Assembly: GCF_014337195.1 (NCBI RefSeq)
Contig: NZ_CP060634.1
Coordinates: forward strand, 1,674,001 to 1,738,000
Length of the DNA stretch: 64,000 bases
DNA from: Qiania dongpingensis
GTDB lineage: Bacteria > Bacillota > Clostridia > Lachnospirales > Lachnospiraceae
Direction of reading: 5' to 3'
Shown: piece after piece, positions 54,642 through 62,223 of the stretch
Layout of the letters: each line of letters begins with the position of its first letter
Numbering within the stretch: position 1 is the stretch's first letter
The notes under the pieces: generated by a model
Seen by the model: the letters and a program-made list of their open reading frames with translations, nothing else
Told to the model about the DNA's origin: nothing
Databases searched by the model: none
Translations under genes and position numbers: made by a program

Positions 54642-56525
54642 TCAAATGGCAGCGCGGGCCGATAGTGTTCCTTTTTGCGGCTCTTGTCTCGGCAAGCTCC
54701 CAATAGTAGTATACACGCCTTTTACTATATCTTCGGCGCGTAAGGCTGCTCTTTTTTCCTCCATTTTCTTCCGCTTCTCGGTCTTTGTCCGTTCCTCATA
54801 TTCCCGCTGCTTGCCATTTGCCTTGCGCCGTAAATAGTTCTGGTGCAGCTTGTCCTTGCGTTCCTCTTTCTGGCGCAGGGCCTCCTGTTCCTCCGGGGTT
54901 AGGTTGACCTCTCCGAAGTGGGGCGGGATATAGCGGCCCACAAAGTTGAAGTATATTTCCACTTCCTGCGTGGTTTCAATGCTGCCCTTGCGGTCGCGCT
55001 CATGCACAAGGATTTTCTCGACAAACTCATTGAGCATGGCCGTTGTCATGGTGTCAAAACTCACATATTTGTCAACAAGGGCAATAAACTTCTCCGCTGA
55101 CTTCCGGCTTTCCTCATAGCCGCTGATGGCCTTTTCCAGCCCGTCAATCTCGCCGGTAAGCTCGTCCTGCTCCTTGGCATACTGCGCGTCAAGGGCCGCA
55201 TATCTCGCGTCTGGTAGCTTGCCGAGGGCGTTGTCCTCATAGATTTTACAAATCAGCTTTTCAAGCTCCCCGGCCCGCTTCTGTGCCGCCGCCAGCCGTT
55301 TCTTTTTCTTGGTAACGTCGGCGGTTTGTTGGGTGGTCTGCGCCTCCTGTACGGTCTTGATAAACTCGGCCCGGTCGGTCTTGGCGTACTCCGCGATAGC
55401 TTTAAGCATATCGGAAATGAGGGTTGTCACCACTTCGGCGTTGATACGGTGCTGTGTGGTGCAGAGCGTCCCGCAGGGGACTTTCCCGTATTGGCCGCAA
55501 GTATATTGTGGGATACGATTGCCGTTGTAGGTGCGATGGACGTACATCTTGCCGCCGCAATCGGCGCAGTACATGAGGCCGGTCAAGGGGTGAATCTCGC
55601 CCCAGCCGTCCGGGTAGCGGCGAACATTGGCGCGGATTCGTTGCACGTTGTCAAAGGTTTCTTGGTCGATAATGGCCTCGTGGGTGTCCTCAAAGATTGT
55701 CCATTCGCTTTCATCGACGTAATGGCTTTTCTTGTCCTTGAAGTGCTTGCGGGTCTTGAAATTCACTGTATGGCCTAAGTATTCATGCTTTCTTAGGATT
55801 TGGACGATAGAGGACGAACACCACTGACAGGGGCCTTTGAACGTCTTGTTTTTGTTCACGCCCTCGCCGTATCGCGCCATATGAACGGCGGGGATTTCGA
55901 TTTCTTGCTGTGTGAGCAGTTCGGAGATTTGATAGGGGCCAAAGCCCTCCATTGTCAGCCGGAAGATTTGCCGAACCACGTCGGCGGCTTCCTCGTCGAT
56001 TACCCATTGCTCCCGCTTTTCATCGGCCCATAGATAGCCGTAAGGGACTTGCCCTGTCATGTGCTTTCCGGCCATGCCCTTTGCCTTGAAAACGGACTTG
56101 ATTTTCCGGCTGGTATCTCTCGCGTAAAACTCGTTCATGATGTTGCGGAACGGGGTAAAATCGTCGTCGCCCTTGTCGCTGTCCACGCCGTCGTTGATGG
56201 CGATTAGCCGGACACCCTTTTGCCGTAGAATCTCCATAATCTGGCCGACTTTGAGATAATCGCGCCCTATCCGGCTCATGTCCTTAACGACAATAGCCTC
56301 CACGCGCCCCGCCTCGACTTCCTCCATCATGGCGGTAAAACCGGGCCTATCAAAGCGGGTTCCAGAAATACCGTCGTCAGTGAAGTGGGTCGGGTTGGGT
56401 AGGCCGTTCCGCTTGGCGTATTCCTCTAACATCTGCTTCTGGTGGATAATGCTGTTGCTGTCCCCGGAAAGTTCGTCGTCGCGGCTCAAACGCTCGTACA
56501 GCGGTGTTATTTTGGTGTTTCTCAT
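54642..56525 (-). CDS. Large serine recombinase (TnpX-like)
   Basis: 627 residues from the ATG at 56525 (GGAGGG eight bases upstream). The N-terminal resolvase domain has catalytic Ser14 in YERLSRDDE, and DMSRIGRDYLKVGQIME holds the conserved arginines. A recombinase domain with zinc ribbon follows (CADCGGKM ... CGQYGKVPC), then a coiled coil and a DUF4368-type C-terminus. It catalyses integration and excision. It lies at the right end of the element, reading inward. Confidence 0.95.
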   Translation of the reverse strand: MRNTKITPLYERLSRDDELSGDSNSIIHQKQMLEEYAKRNGLPNPTHFTDDGISGTRFDRPGFTAMMEEVEAGRVEAIVVKDMSRIGRDYLKVGQIMEILRQKGVRLIAINDGVDSDKGDDDFTPFRNIMNEFYARDTSRKIKSVFKAKGMAGKHMTGQVPYGYLWADEKREQWVIDEEAADVVRQIFRLTMEGFGPYQISELLTQQEIEIPAVHMARYGEGVNKNKTFKGPCQWCSSSIVQILRKHEYLGHTVNFKTRKHFKDKKSHYVDESEWTIFEDTHEAIIDQETFDNVQRIRANVRRYPDGWGEIHPLTGLMYCADCGGKMYVHRTYNGNRIPQYTCGQYGKVPCGTLCTTQHRINAEVVTTLISDMLKAIAEYAKTDRAEFIKTVQEAQTTQQTADVTKKKKRLAAAQKRAGELEKLICKIYEDNALGKLPDARYAALDAQYAKEQDELTGEIDGLEKAISGYEESRKSAEKFIALVDKYVSFDTMTTAMLNEFVEKILVHERDRKGSIETTQEVEIYFNFVGRYIPPHFGEVNLTPEEQEALRQKEERKDKLHQNYLRRKANGKQREYEERTKTEKRKKMEEKRAALRAEDIVKGVYTTIGSLPRQEPQKGTLSARAAI

Positions 56526-56549
56526 GCTTGTGCCCTCCTTGTATGAAAA

Positions 56550-56609
56550 ATGCTCTAAGTGCTTCACTAACCATGAGAAAAACCATGATTAAGAAGTCAC
56601 TTAGAGCAT
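56550..56609. promoter_or_regulatory. Extended inverted repeat at the right element end
   Basis: ATGCTCTAAGTG (56550-56561) pairs perfectly with CACTTAGAGCAT (56598-56609), with further partial pairing inside (CTTC..TAACCATG with CATGATTA..GAAG). It lies between the recombinase start and the right junction, so it may be part of the attachment site, bind the recombinase, or fold in the recombinase leader. Confidence 0.7.
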
Positions 56610-56615
56610 ATAACA

Positions 56616-56675
56616 CCAAGGGCACCCCTTAATACATGTCCTACGGGCGAGCGCACTCCGTGCGTCAAGGTATAC
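56616..56675 (-). repeat. Right part of short repeat S2
   Basis: CCAAGGGCACCCCTT to GTATAC, the remaining 60 bp of a short-repeat unit in reverse orientation, cut from its end at 47591-47599 by the mobile element. It matches S1 except for one base (GGAC for GGGC in the middle hairpin). The first three bases CCA are shared with the left junction. Confidence 0.9.
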
Positions 56676-56742
56676 ATTTAAGAAATGGAAGCCATCCGGA
56701 AGGGTGGGTCAGGCAATGGAACGGATTCAACCGCGGAGAGCG

Positions 56743-56781
56743 AAAAAGCTGCTGCACCAATAATTTGGTACAGCAGCTTTT
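56743..56781. terminator. Terminator-like hairpin downstream of the acidic HTH gene
   Basis: AAAAGCTGCTG (56744-56754) pairs with CAGCAGCTTTT (56771-56781), extended by ACCAA/TTGGT after one mismatch. On the minus strand it follows the stop of the gene at 56814 and ends in T residues. Confidence 0.75.
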
Positions 56782-56813
56782 AAATTCACTTTATAAGTCA
56801 AATATTCATTCCA

Positions 56814-58514
56814 TTAATCCAGATAAAGCGGCGGCTCATAATCTCGTCCCAACATCGCGCGCTTTCTGATCTGGAAATTAGTAAACGCATGCTCTGCCTG
56901 CTCTATCCACATATGTTCATCCTTATCATACACAAGGAGCATATCCGGTTTGGTCGGGTGATGTTTTACCGTGTTCGTCTCATATTCTTTTCCAGTGGCT
57001 GGATTGATATCGGGAACTCTCGGCTTCGAGGCCCCCTCCGGCACAGCGTTCTCCGCCCCGGCCGATTTAGCTTCCCTTGCCGCTTTCCTGGCCCGCCTTT
57101 CTTCCGCCGACATGAGTATCGGCCTCTCCAGCCTCCGCTTCACGGCGGCATCCCAGGACGCGATCTTTTCTTCCAGATCTGGTTCTTCCGGCTGGCCGCC
57201 GTAATCTTGTACCGTCTCCTCTCTGTCATCAATGGACGGTTCCGGTATCTCCTCCAAGGGAATCTCAAAGTACATGCTGTTCTCTCCGTCTCCATTGTCC
57301 GAAACAGATTCTTCTGATTCCGGCGCTCTCGGTATAACATACGGCGCAGAGACATAAGAAACATCGGTTCCAGGCGCACCTGCCAGCGGCCCATATGCCG
57401 TTCCCTCCGTCAGCAGTTCCTCCTGTGCCGCACTATCTCGCTGATCTTCTGCCTCAGGCTCCTGCTCTCTTTTCAGGGTATAAGGACCGGTTACTGCCGA
57501 TATATCGCCGCCATCCAATTCTTCCATCTCAATGAATTCCAGCCCGTCCAGATCGTCCTCTGTTTCCACAAACTCCGGTTCATCCTCTTCATAGGCTGAT
57601 GCTTCTGGCTGCTGATGCCCCTCCCCTGACTCTCCCGGCACGATCAGCCGGGGCCACTTTGCGGGCCTTTTCTGCGCCCATGCAAGAGCATCTTCCTCAT
57701 CCATGTCATTTTCCTGGACAACCGGCTCTTCCGGAATCTCCTTTCCTTCGGCGGCTGTTCCATCCGTCTGCATCTCCGGCTCCGGTGATACGTCGGAAAC
57801 CGCGGATGTGTCTATCTCTTCCGGAACGTTCCTTACCTGTTCCGTCTGTTCATTTTCCTCCTTATCCAGGGAAGTTTGTTCCTCGAGCTCCTTTTGTTTT
57901 CTGCTCCAATGAGAATTGGCCTGCTCCTGCCATTCCTGATTTACCCTGGTGGTCTCTCCATCTTTTAATGGATAAAGCTCTTTTTGAATGGACTCCATCA
58001 ATGCCATTTCAATCTCTCTGAGTACATCCGGATCAACTGCCCCTTCCTCCGCATTCTCTCCCACGGCAGATACGCTTTCTGCTCCGGCGGACTCATCGCC
58101 ATCTCCTGCTTTCAAAAGAGCGGGCATTTCAGGAAATGCCTCCTCGCTGACTCCCTCAGCGATTTCCCCCTGCTCGTCCCTCTGAACCGTTTTCTCATGT
58201 GACAGCGCCTCCCCTGCTCCGGCCCTTCCTTCTTGAAACATGTCCCGGGCGTTTGCTGGCTGCATCATGGACTGCAGCGAAGCAACTGTTGCCTCCATCG
58301 GATCTATCACGGAAATCTGAATTACGCATCCCAGAGCCTGAGCGATTTCTCTCATATCCTGCTCTTGGAAATTGTCCCGGTTCAGTTTCTGTGTCAGGTT
58401 CTGTCTGGACATGGGCCGGCCGGTCTGTTCTTCAATCGTCTCCGCCAGTTGCCGGATAGTCATATTTTTTCTTTTCAGTATGATCTTAATCTGTTCACCA
58501 AAGGTTAATTCCAT
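56814..58514 (-). CDS. Acidic protein with N-terminal helix-turn-helix
   Basis: 566 residues from the ATG at 58514 (AGGAG six bases upstream; an ATG two codons earlier is the alternative). Residues 1-75 form an XRE-like helix-turn-helix (LTFGEQIKIILKRKNMTIRQLAETIEEQTG). The middle 380 residues are strongly acidic and look disordered. The end (PRVPDINPATGKEYETNTVKHHPTKPDMLLVYDKDEHMWIEQ, about residues 490-535) is a compact conserved-looking domain I do not recognise. Function unknown. It has its own promoter. Confidence 0.78.
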   Translation of the reverse strand: MELTFGEQIKIILKRKNMTIRQLAETIEEQTGRPMSRQNLTQKLNRDNFQEQDMREIAQALGCVIQISVIDPMEATVASLQSMMQPANARDMFQEGRAGAGEALSHEKTVQRDEQGEIAEGVSEEAFPEMPALLKAGDGDESAGAESVSAVGENAEEGAVDPDVLREIEMALMESIQKELYPLKDGETTRVNQEWQEQANSHWSRKQKELEEQTSLDKEENEQTEQVRNVPEEIDTSAVSDVSPEPEMQTDGTAAEGKEIPEEPVVQENDMDEEDALAWAQKRPAKWPRLIVPGESGEGHQQPEASAYEEDEPEFVETEDDLDGLEFIEMEELDGGDISAVTGPYTLKREQEPEAEDQRDSAAQEELLTEGTAYGPLAGAPGTDVSYVSAPYVIPRAPESEESVSDNGDGENSMYFEIPLEEIPEPSIDDREETVQDYGGQPEEPDLEEKIASWDAAVKRRLERPILMSAEERRARKAAREAKSAGAENAVPEGASKPRVPDINPATGKEYETNTVKHHPTKPDMLLVYDKDEHMWIEQAEHAFTNFQIRKRAMLGRDYEPPLYLD

Positions 58515-58561
58515 ATCCATCTCCTGGTAATCTTACTAATAACGTATGCTGTATAGCCTGA

Positions 58562-58590
58562 TTTATAACACATTCCACATGGTTTGTAAA
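58562..58590 (-). promoter_or_regulatory. Promoter of the acidic HTH gene
   Basis: Minus-strand TTTACA (58585-58590), a 17-bp spacer and TATAAA (58562-58567), about 50 bp upstream of the start codon. Confidence 0.65.
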
Positions 58591-58761
58591 CTTAAAAATT
58601 TCTTAACACAGTTTTTATTCTGACTGTCCAGAAGAGTCAAAACTATATAATTAATTTTATACTGTTGTTGATGAGCACAAGGGAATATAATGTTAAAATA
58701 TGTAAGGGAATGATAGAATGTCTAAGCTACTTACAACATCAGATTATAATTTTGAAAGTTA

Positions 58762-59482
58762 TACCTTTCAATATCTTTCAAACAAACTTTCTTAATCTGG
58801 TTTATAAGACAAGAGGAAATCCGATTCCATCTAGGCGGCTCGCTGGCAGCCATAACCAGGATCTTTGCGGCCTCCAGTCGGTCCTTTCCAACTGACATGG
58901 ATAAATCAATATTTTTCCATGTCAGATTTCAATAAAAACCTGTATGAGATTCAGTTTTTACCTCCCTGCGGCCGGGAGGATCCTGCTAACGCCCTGCGGC
59001 GCTCACCTTACGATGGAATCGGATCCTTCCTCTCGCTCTTTCTTCCGCAACGAAATAAGCGCTCATTTGTTTTGAAAATCATTGAGACGGTCCACCGCAG
59101 TCCGCTGCCATTAGGCGCGCGGGCGTGTGGATATCCAATCTTTTTCTGGAATCTAAGAAATGAAATTCATCCAACGTGATGCGGCAGGCAGAGCACCGGC
59201 AGAAAGATTCTGGGCCGGCCTAAAGGTGAGCGCTGCAGGGCAGCGGCCGGTGTTCCCCAGGCGGAGGGAGGCAGAAACGGAAATACCTATTCCATTTCTG
59301 AGCGAACCGGAGATGGGAAATCATAAAGATTTCCCGTCGACATGTGAGCGGTACTCCCGGAGTGGGGATAAGGCGGTCCCTGCATCGCCAGCGAGCCGAA
59401 ATCGTGACGGTCCGGAACTTCTGCCGGTGACTAACTGGAGCTTAATCGGAACTAATTAAAAATGATTCCAAAAAGTATTTGG
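58762..59482 (+). repeat. Long structured repeat, copy L4 (full length)
   Basis: Full-length copy. The bracket ATCCGATTCCATC (58819-58831) / GATGGAATCGGAT (59012-59024) is perfect here. CTGACATGGA pairs with TCCATGTCAG, and CCGGCC with GGCCGG. In the hairpin GGGAAATC/GATTTCCC (59315-59322 with 59328-59335) an A-T pair of L2/L3 is replaced by G-C, a compensatory double change. A 99-codon ORF inside (59160-59459) is not conserved in frame in L3 and is not called. It ends directly at the S3/S4 pair. Confidence 0.9.
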
Positions 59483-59484
59483 TA

Positions 59485-59550
59485 TCATACCTTGCCGCAC
59501 GGAGTGCGCTCGCCCGTAGGGCATGTATTAAGGGGTGCCCTTGGGTATAC
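59485..59550 (+). repeat. Short triloop-hairpin repeat, copy S3
   Basis: 66-bp unit beginning TCATAC and ending GTATAC, same three hairpins as S1, with CTTGCCGCAC where S1 has CTTGACGCAC. Its last hexamer is also the first hexamer of S4. It abuts the end of L4. Confidence 0.9.
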
Positions 59551-59610
59551 CTTGCCGCACGGAGTGCGCCTGCCCGGAGGGCATGAATTAAGGGGTGCCC
59601 TTGGGTATGG
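59545..59610 (+). repeat. Short triloop-hairpin repeat, copy S4
   Basis: Second unit in tandem with S3, sharing GTATAC. The middle hairpin reads GCCC-GGA-GGGC, a loop change with the stem kept. It ends GTATGG instead of GTATAC. Confidence 0.88.
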
Positions 59611-59787
59611 CTTCGAAAACAAATCCTTCTGCCATTCAACAAGCGCAGAATTAGCTCCAATTAAATATAAATCAACTGATAAAGATTATTCTTCCCCCTT
59701 TCCAATACCATATTTCAAATATTAAAATGATTTTTAAAGAACCTCTTCTTATCCTCTTTCTTTTTCCCCCTTATGGACTTATAATAA

Positions 59788-59825
59788 TAGCGGCCCGCAG
59801 GCCAAGCCTGCCGCGCCGCTTTTTA
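59788..59825 (+). terminator. GC-rich hairpin with T-run upstream of the PTS gene
   Basis: GCGGC...GCAGGC pairs with GCCTGC...GCCGC around CAA, followed by TTTTT. No plus-strand gene ends just before it, so it may act as an attenuator for the following EIIC gene, as in BglG/LicT-controlled operons. I do not see a clear antiterminator-binding RAT sequence. Confidence 0.6.
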
Positions 59826-59870
59826 CATTTTATACATTATGACTATTCTCATACATTAGGGGGCAACATC

Positions 59871-61028
59871 ATGGAACAGCAAGACCAGGCAGCAATGAAG
59901 AAAAGCGAAGGCAGTGGAAAAACGGATACCAGAAGCGCCGTAAAGAAAACCAGGATGGACCGGATTGTGGACACGATCTCTGGCATTTTTGTCCCCACGC
60001 TTCCGGTCATCACAGCGGCCGGTATCCTGAAAGCGCTGATGCTGCTGCTTTCTGCTTTAAACCTTTTAAACGCGGAGAGCAATACTTATTATATCTTGTC
60101 CTTTGTATCCAGCGCCGGATTTTATTTTCTCCCTCTGCTCTTAGCTCACTCCACGGCTAAGCGTTTCGGCGGCGATCCGTATCTGGCGCTGTTCCTGACC
60201 GCAATCCTTCTGCATCCGGATTTTATCTCCGTTTTTAAAGAAGGCGGTTCTCTGACCTTTCTTTCACTCCCCATTACAATGATGTCCTACAGCTCGACTG
60301 TGGTCCCCGCTATTGTAATCGGATAGTCCGTGGCTTCTGTGGAAAAGCTTTTACGCAGATGGGTTCCCGGCATCATTGCCTTTTTTGCTGTGCCGCTGCT
60401 GACCACACTCCTCATGGCTCCGCTCATCCTGATCGTGCTGGGTCCTGCCGGAATGTTCATCGGGGATGGCCTGAGCAACGGCCTGAACTTCATCCATGAA
60501 AAAATTGGCTGGCCGGCAGTAGCTCTGCTGGCGGCCATGACGCCGTTCCTGGTCACGGCGGGCTTTGGACTCTGTTTCCTTCCGCTGGCCCTCTCCTCCA
60601 TTACGGCGACAGGCTTTGACCCGTTCAGCCGTCCGGCCTTCCTCGCAGCCAATGTCGCCATGGCTTCTGCAGCCCTCGCTGTATTTGTAAAATCAAAGGT
60701 CCGTGAAAATAAGAGTCTTTCCCTTCAGACTTCGATCGTCGCTTATATGGGGATAACAGAACCGTCTATTTACGGGGTCCTTCTCCCCTTGAAGCGGCCG
60801 TACATAGCAAGCATCATAGGAGCTGCCGCCGGAGGCGCTTTCGCAGGCATCACCGACGTGAAATCTGTAGCCTATGCGTCTCCCTGCCTGATCACCCTGC
60901 CCATATTCTTGAGCGGCACCTTTATGTACGCGCTTTTGACCGTCGCAGTGACCTTTGCGACCACCTTTGTACTCACCTGGCTCATCGGATTTGATGATAA
61001 GCCTCTCCACAGCAGCATATCCATTTAG
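59871..61028 (+). pseudogene. PTS EIIC (beta-glucoside/sucrose type) interrupted by an amber codon
   Basis: One continuous frame except for TAG at 60324-60326. The start at 59871 has AGGGGGG upstream. The chain VDTISGIFVPTLPVITAAGILKAL, LPITMMSYSSTVVPAIV and the end (TWLIGFDDKPLH) are the EIIC permease of glucose-superfamily PTS; EIIB and EIIA domains are absent. In homologues I recall, a tryptophan stands at the stop position (IIL.VW..SYVEK), so TGG to TAG is a single change. If read through, 385 residues result. Likely a recent pseudogene or an amber-suppressed gene. The stop lies 4 bp from the convergent bioB. Confidence 0.85.
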
Positions 61029-61032
61029 GGGA

Positions 61033-62001
61033 TCATCTGTTCCACAGGCGGGGCACATATCCCAGCTCTCTTATCATCTGCAGGTCCTGGCTGATTGTGA
61101 TCCCCACTGTAGTCAGCATGTCCCCCGATATCGCCGCGTTGGCTCCGGACTGGAAGCAGCTTCTTCCCTTATCCTCCAAAAGTCCCCTGCCTCCCGCCAG
61201 CCGGATTGACGCGTCCGGCGCCAAAAAACGGAATATTGCTGTGATTTTTCTCACTTCCTCTTCTGTCAGTCTCTGATTTTGTTCATAAGGCGTACCCGGT
61301 ATGGGATTCAGTATATTCAGAGGTATGGAGTGCACCCCCAATTTTCTGATCGTCAGCACCATATCTATCCTGTCCTCCATTGACTCCCCCAAACCCATTA
61401 TGCCCCCGCTGCACACACTCAGTCCCGCCGCCTGAGCCGCCCGGATGGCGTCGATCTTGTCATCATATGTATGGGTCGTACAGACCTCCGGAAAATAAGC
61501 CCTGGAGCTCTCTAAATTATTGTGCACCCTTTCTGCCCCCGCTTCTTTGAGCTTCCGGTACTGGCTTTCATTTAAAAGCCCGAAGGAAACGCAGACCGAT
61601 AATCCTGTCCTTCTCTTTATCTCTCTTATGCTCTCACACATTCTGTCCACTTCTTTATCAGACAAGCATCTCCCTGAAGTCACAATGGAATACCGCAGAA
61701 CTCCTTTTTGTGCATTGTATTCCGCCTGGGACGCAATCTCCTCTGTGCTCAGAAGAGAATATTCATCCGCCCACGTATGATAAAAAGCGGACTGGGCACA
61801 GTATTTACAGTCCTCCGTGCACCTCCCGCTTTTTCCGTTTATTATGGCACAGATATCAAAACTGTTCCCGCAGAAAAAGTTCCTGATCTCATCCGCCGCT
61901 TCACAAAGCTCTTCCAACTCCTGTTCCGCAAGCCAAATTGCCTCCGCTTTGCCTATCCATTCCTTCCTTAAAACCCGATTTTTAATCGTCTGTATATCCA
62001 T
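61033..62001 (-). CDS. bioB: Biotin synthase
   Basis: Radical SAM enzyme inserting sulfur into dethiobiotin. 322 residues; the 4Fe-4S cluster site is Cys61, Cys65, Cys68 (GRCTEDCKYCAQS). Later segments YNHNLESS-like (VHNNLESSRAYFP), CSGGIMGLGES and LNILNPIPGTPYE match the family, as does the end LTTVGITISQDLQMIRELGY. AAAGGA precedes the ATG. The promoter carries a possible BirA box. No other biotin genes are in the window. Confidence 0.97.
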   Translation of the reverse strand: MDIQTIKNRVLRKEWIGKAEAIWLAEQELEELCEAADEIRNFFCGNSFDICAIINGKSGRCTEDCKYCAQSAFYHTWADEYSLLSTEEIASQAEYNAQKGVLRYSIVTSGRCLSDKEVDRMCESIREIKRRTGLSVCVSFGLLNESQYRKLKEAGAERVHNNLESSRAYFPEVCTTHTYDDKIDAIRAAQAAGLSVCSGGIMGLGESMEDRIDMVLTIRKLGVHSIPLNILNPIPGTPYEQNQRLTEEEVRKITAIFRFLAPDASIRLAGGRGLLEDKGRSCFQSGANAAISGDMLTTVGITISQDLQMIRELGYVPRLWNR

Positions 62002-62043
62002 TTTTCATATTCCTTTCATTACATCTGAATACTCTCCTTCCTA

Positions 62044-62095
62044 ATACTAAAGTTCAGCGAGCAAATTGTCAACCAATTATTTTTTTAGTTTACCA
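62044..62095 (-). promoter_or_regulatory. bioB promoter with possible BirA operator
   Basis: Minus-strand TTGACA (62067-62072), 17 bp, TAGTAT (62044-62049). The -35 lies inside GGTTGACAA (62066-62074). With TGGTAAACT (62087-62095) this forms an imperfect inverted repeat resembling a BirA box, 12 bp apart, shorter than the 16 bp of the E. coli site. Biotin repression would fit bioB, but the half-site match is imperfect. Confidence 0.55.
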
Positions 62096-62160
62096 AGGTG
62101 TCATGTGCATCCTGACCAGAGGTTTTTTTATTTCACAGTCCGCACTTTCCTATGAAATAA

Positions 62161-62199
62161 AGAAGCTGTGCAGTTAAGCATTCCTCCTGCACAGCTTCT
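62161..62199 (-). terminator. Terminator of the surface protein gene
   Basis: AGAAGCTGTGCAG (62161-62173) pairs perfectly with CTGCACAGCTTCT (62187-62199), 13 bp, followed on the minus strand by TTATTTC. Confidence 0.85.
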
Positions 62200-62223
62200 C
62201 TTCTCCATATTTGTATTATGGTT

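Larger units (their letters stand above)
47597..56618. mobile_element. Mobilizable element (IME) with serine recombinase, relaxase and CAT gene
   Basis: About 9.0 kb with all genes on the minus strand. It is bounded by CCA at 47597-47599 and 56616-56618. Joining GTATAC (47591-47596) to 56616 onward rebuilds a 66-bp unit that differs from S1 at one base, so the insertion boundaries are directly readable. It carries a large serine recombinase at the right end, a MobA/MobL relaxase, replication-type proteins (replisome-organizer-like, DnaC-like), TnpW and DUF3847. It has no type IV secretion genes, so it must be mobilized by another element. The CAT/regulator segment is clearly more AT-rich than the backbone and is probably later cargo. 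Confidence 0.92.

Noticed and set aside
1561..59482. Long repeats as group II introns or an IS
   Set aside because: No reverse transcriptase or transposase remnant and no recognisable domain V were seen in any copy.
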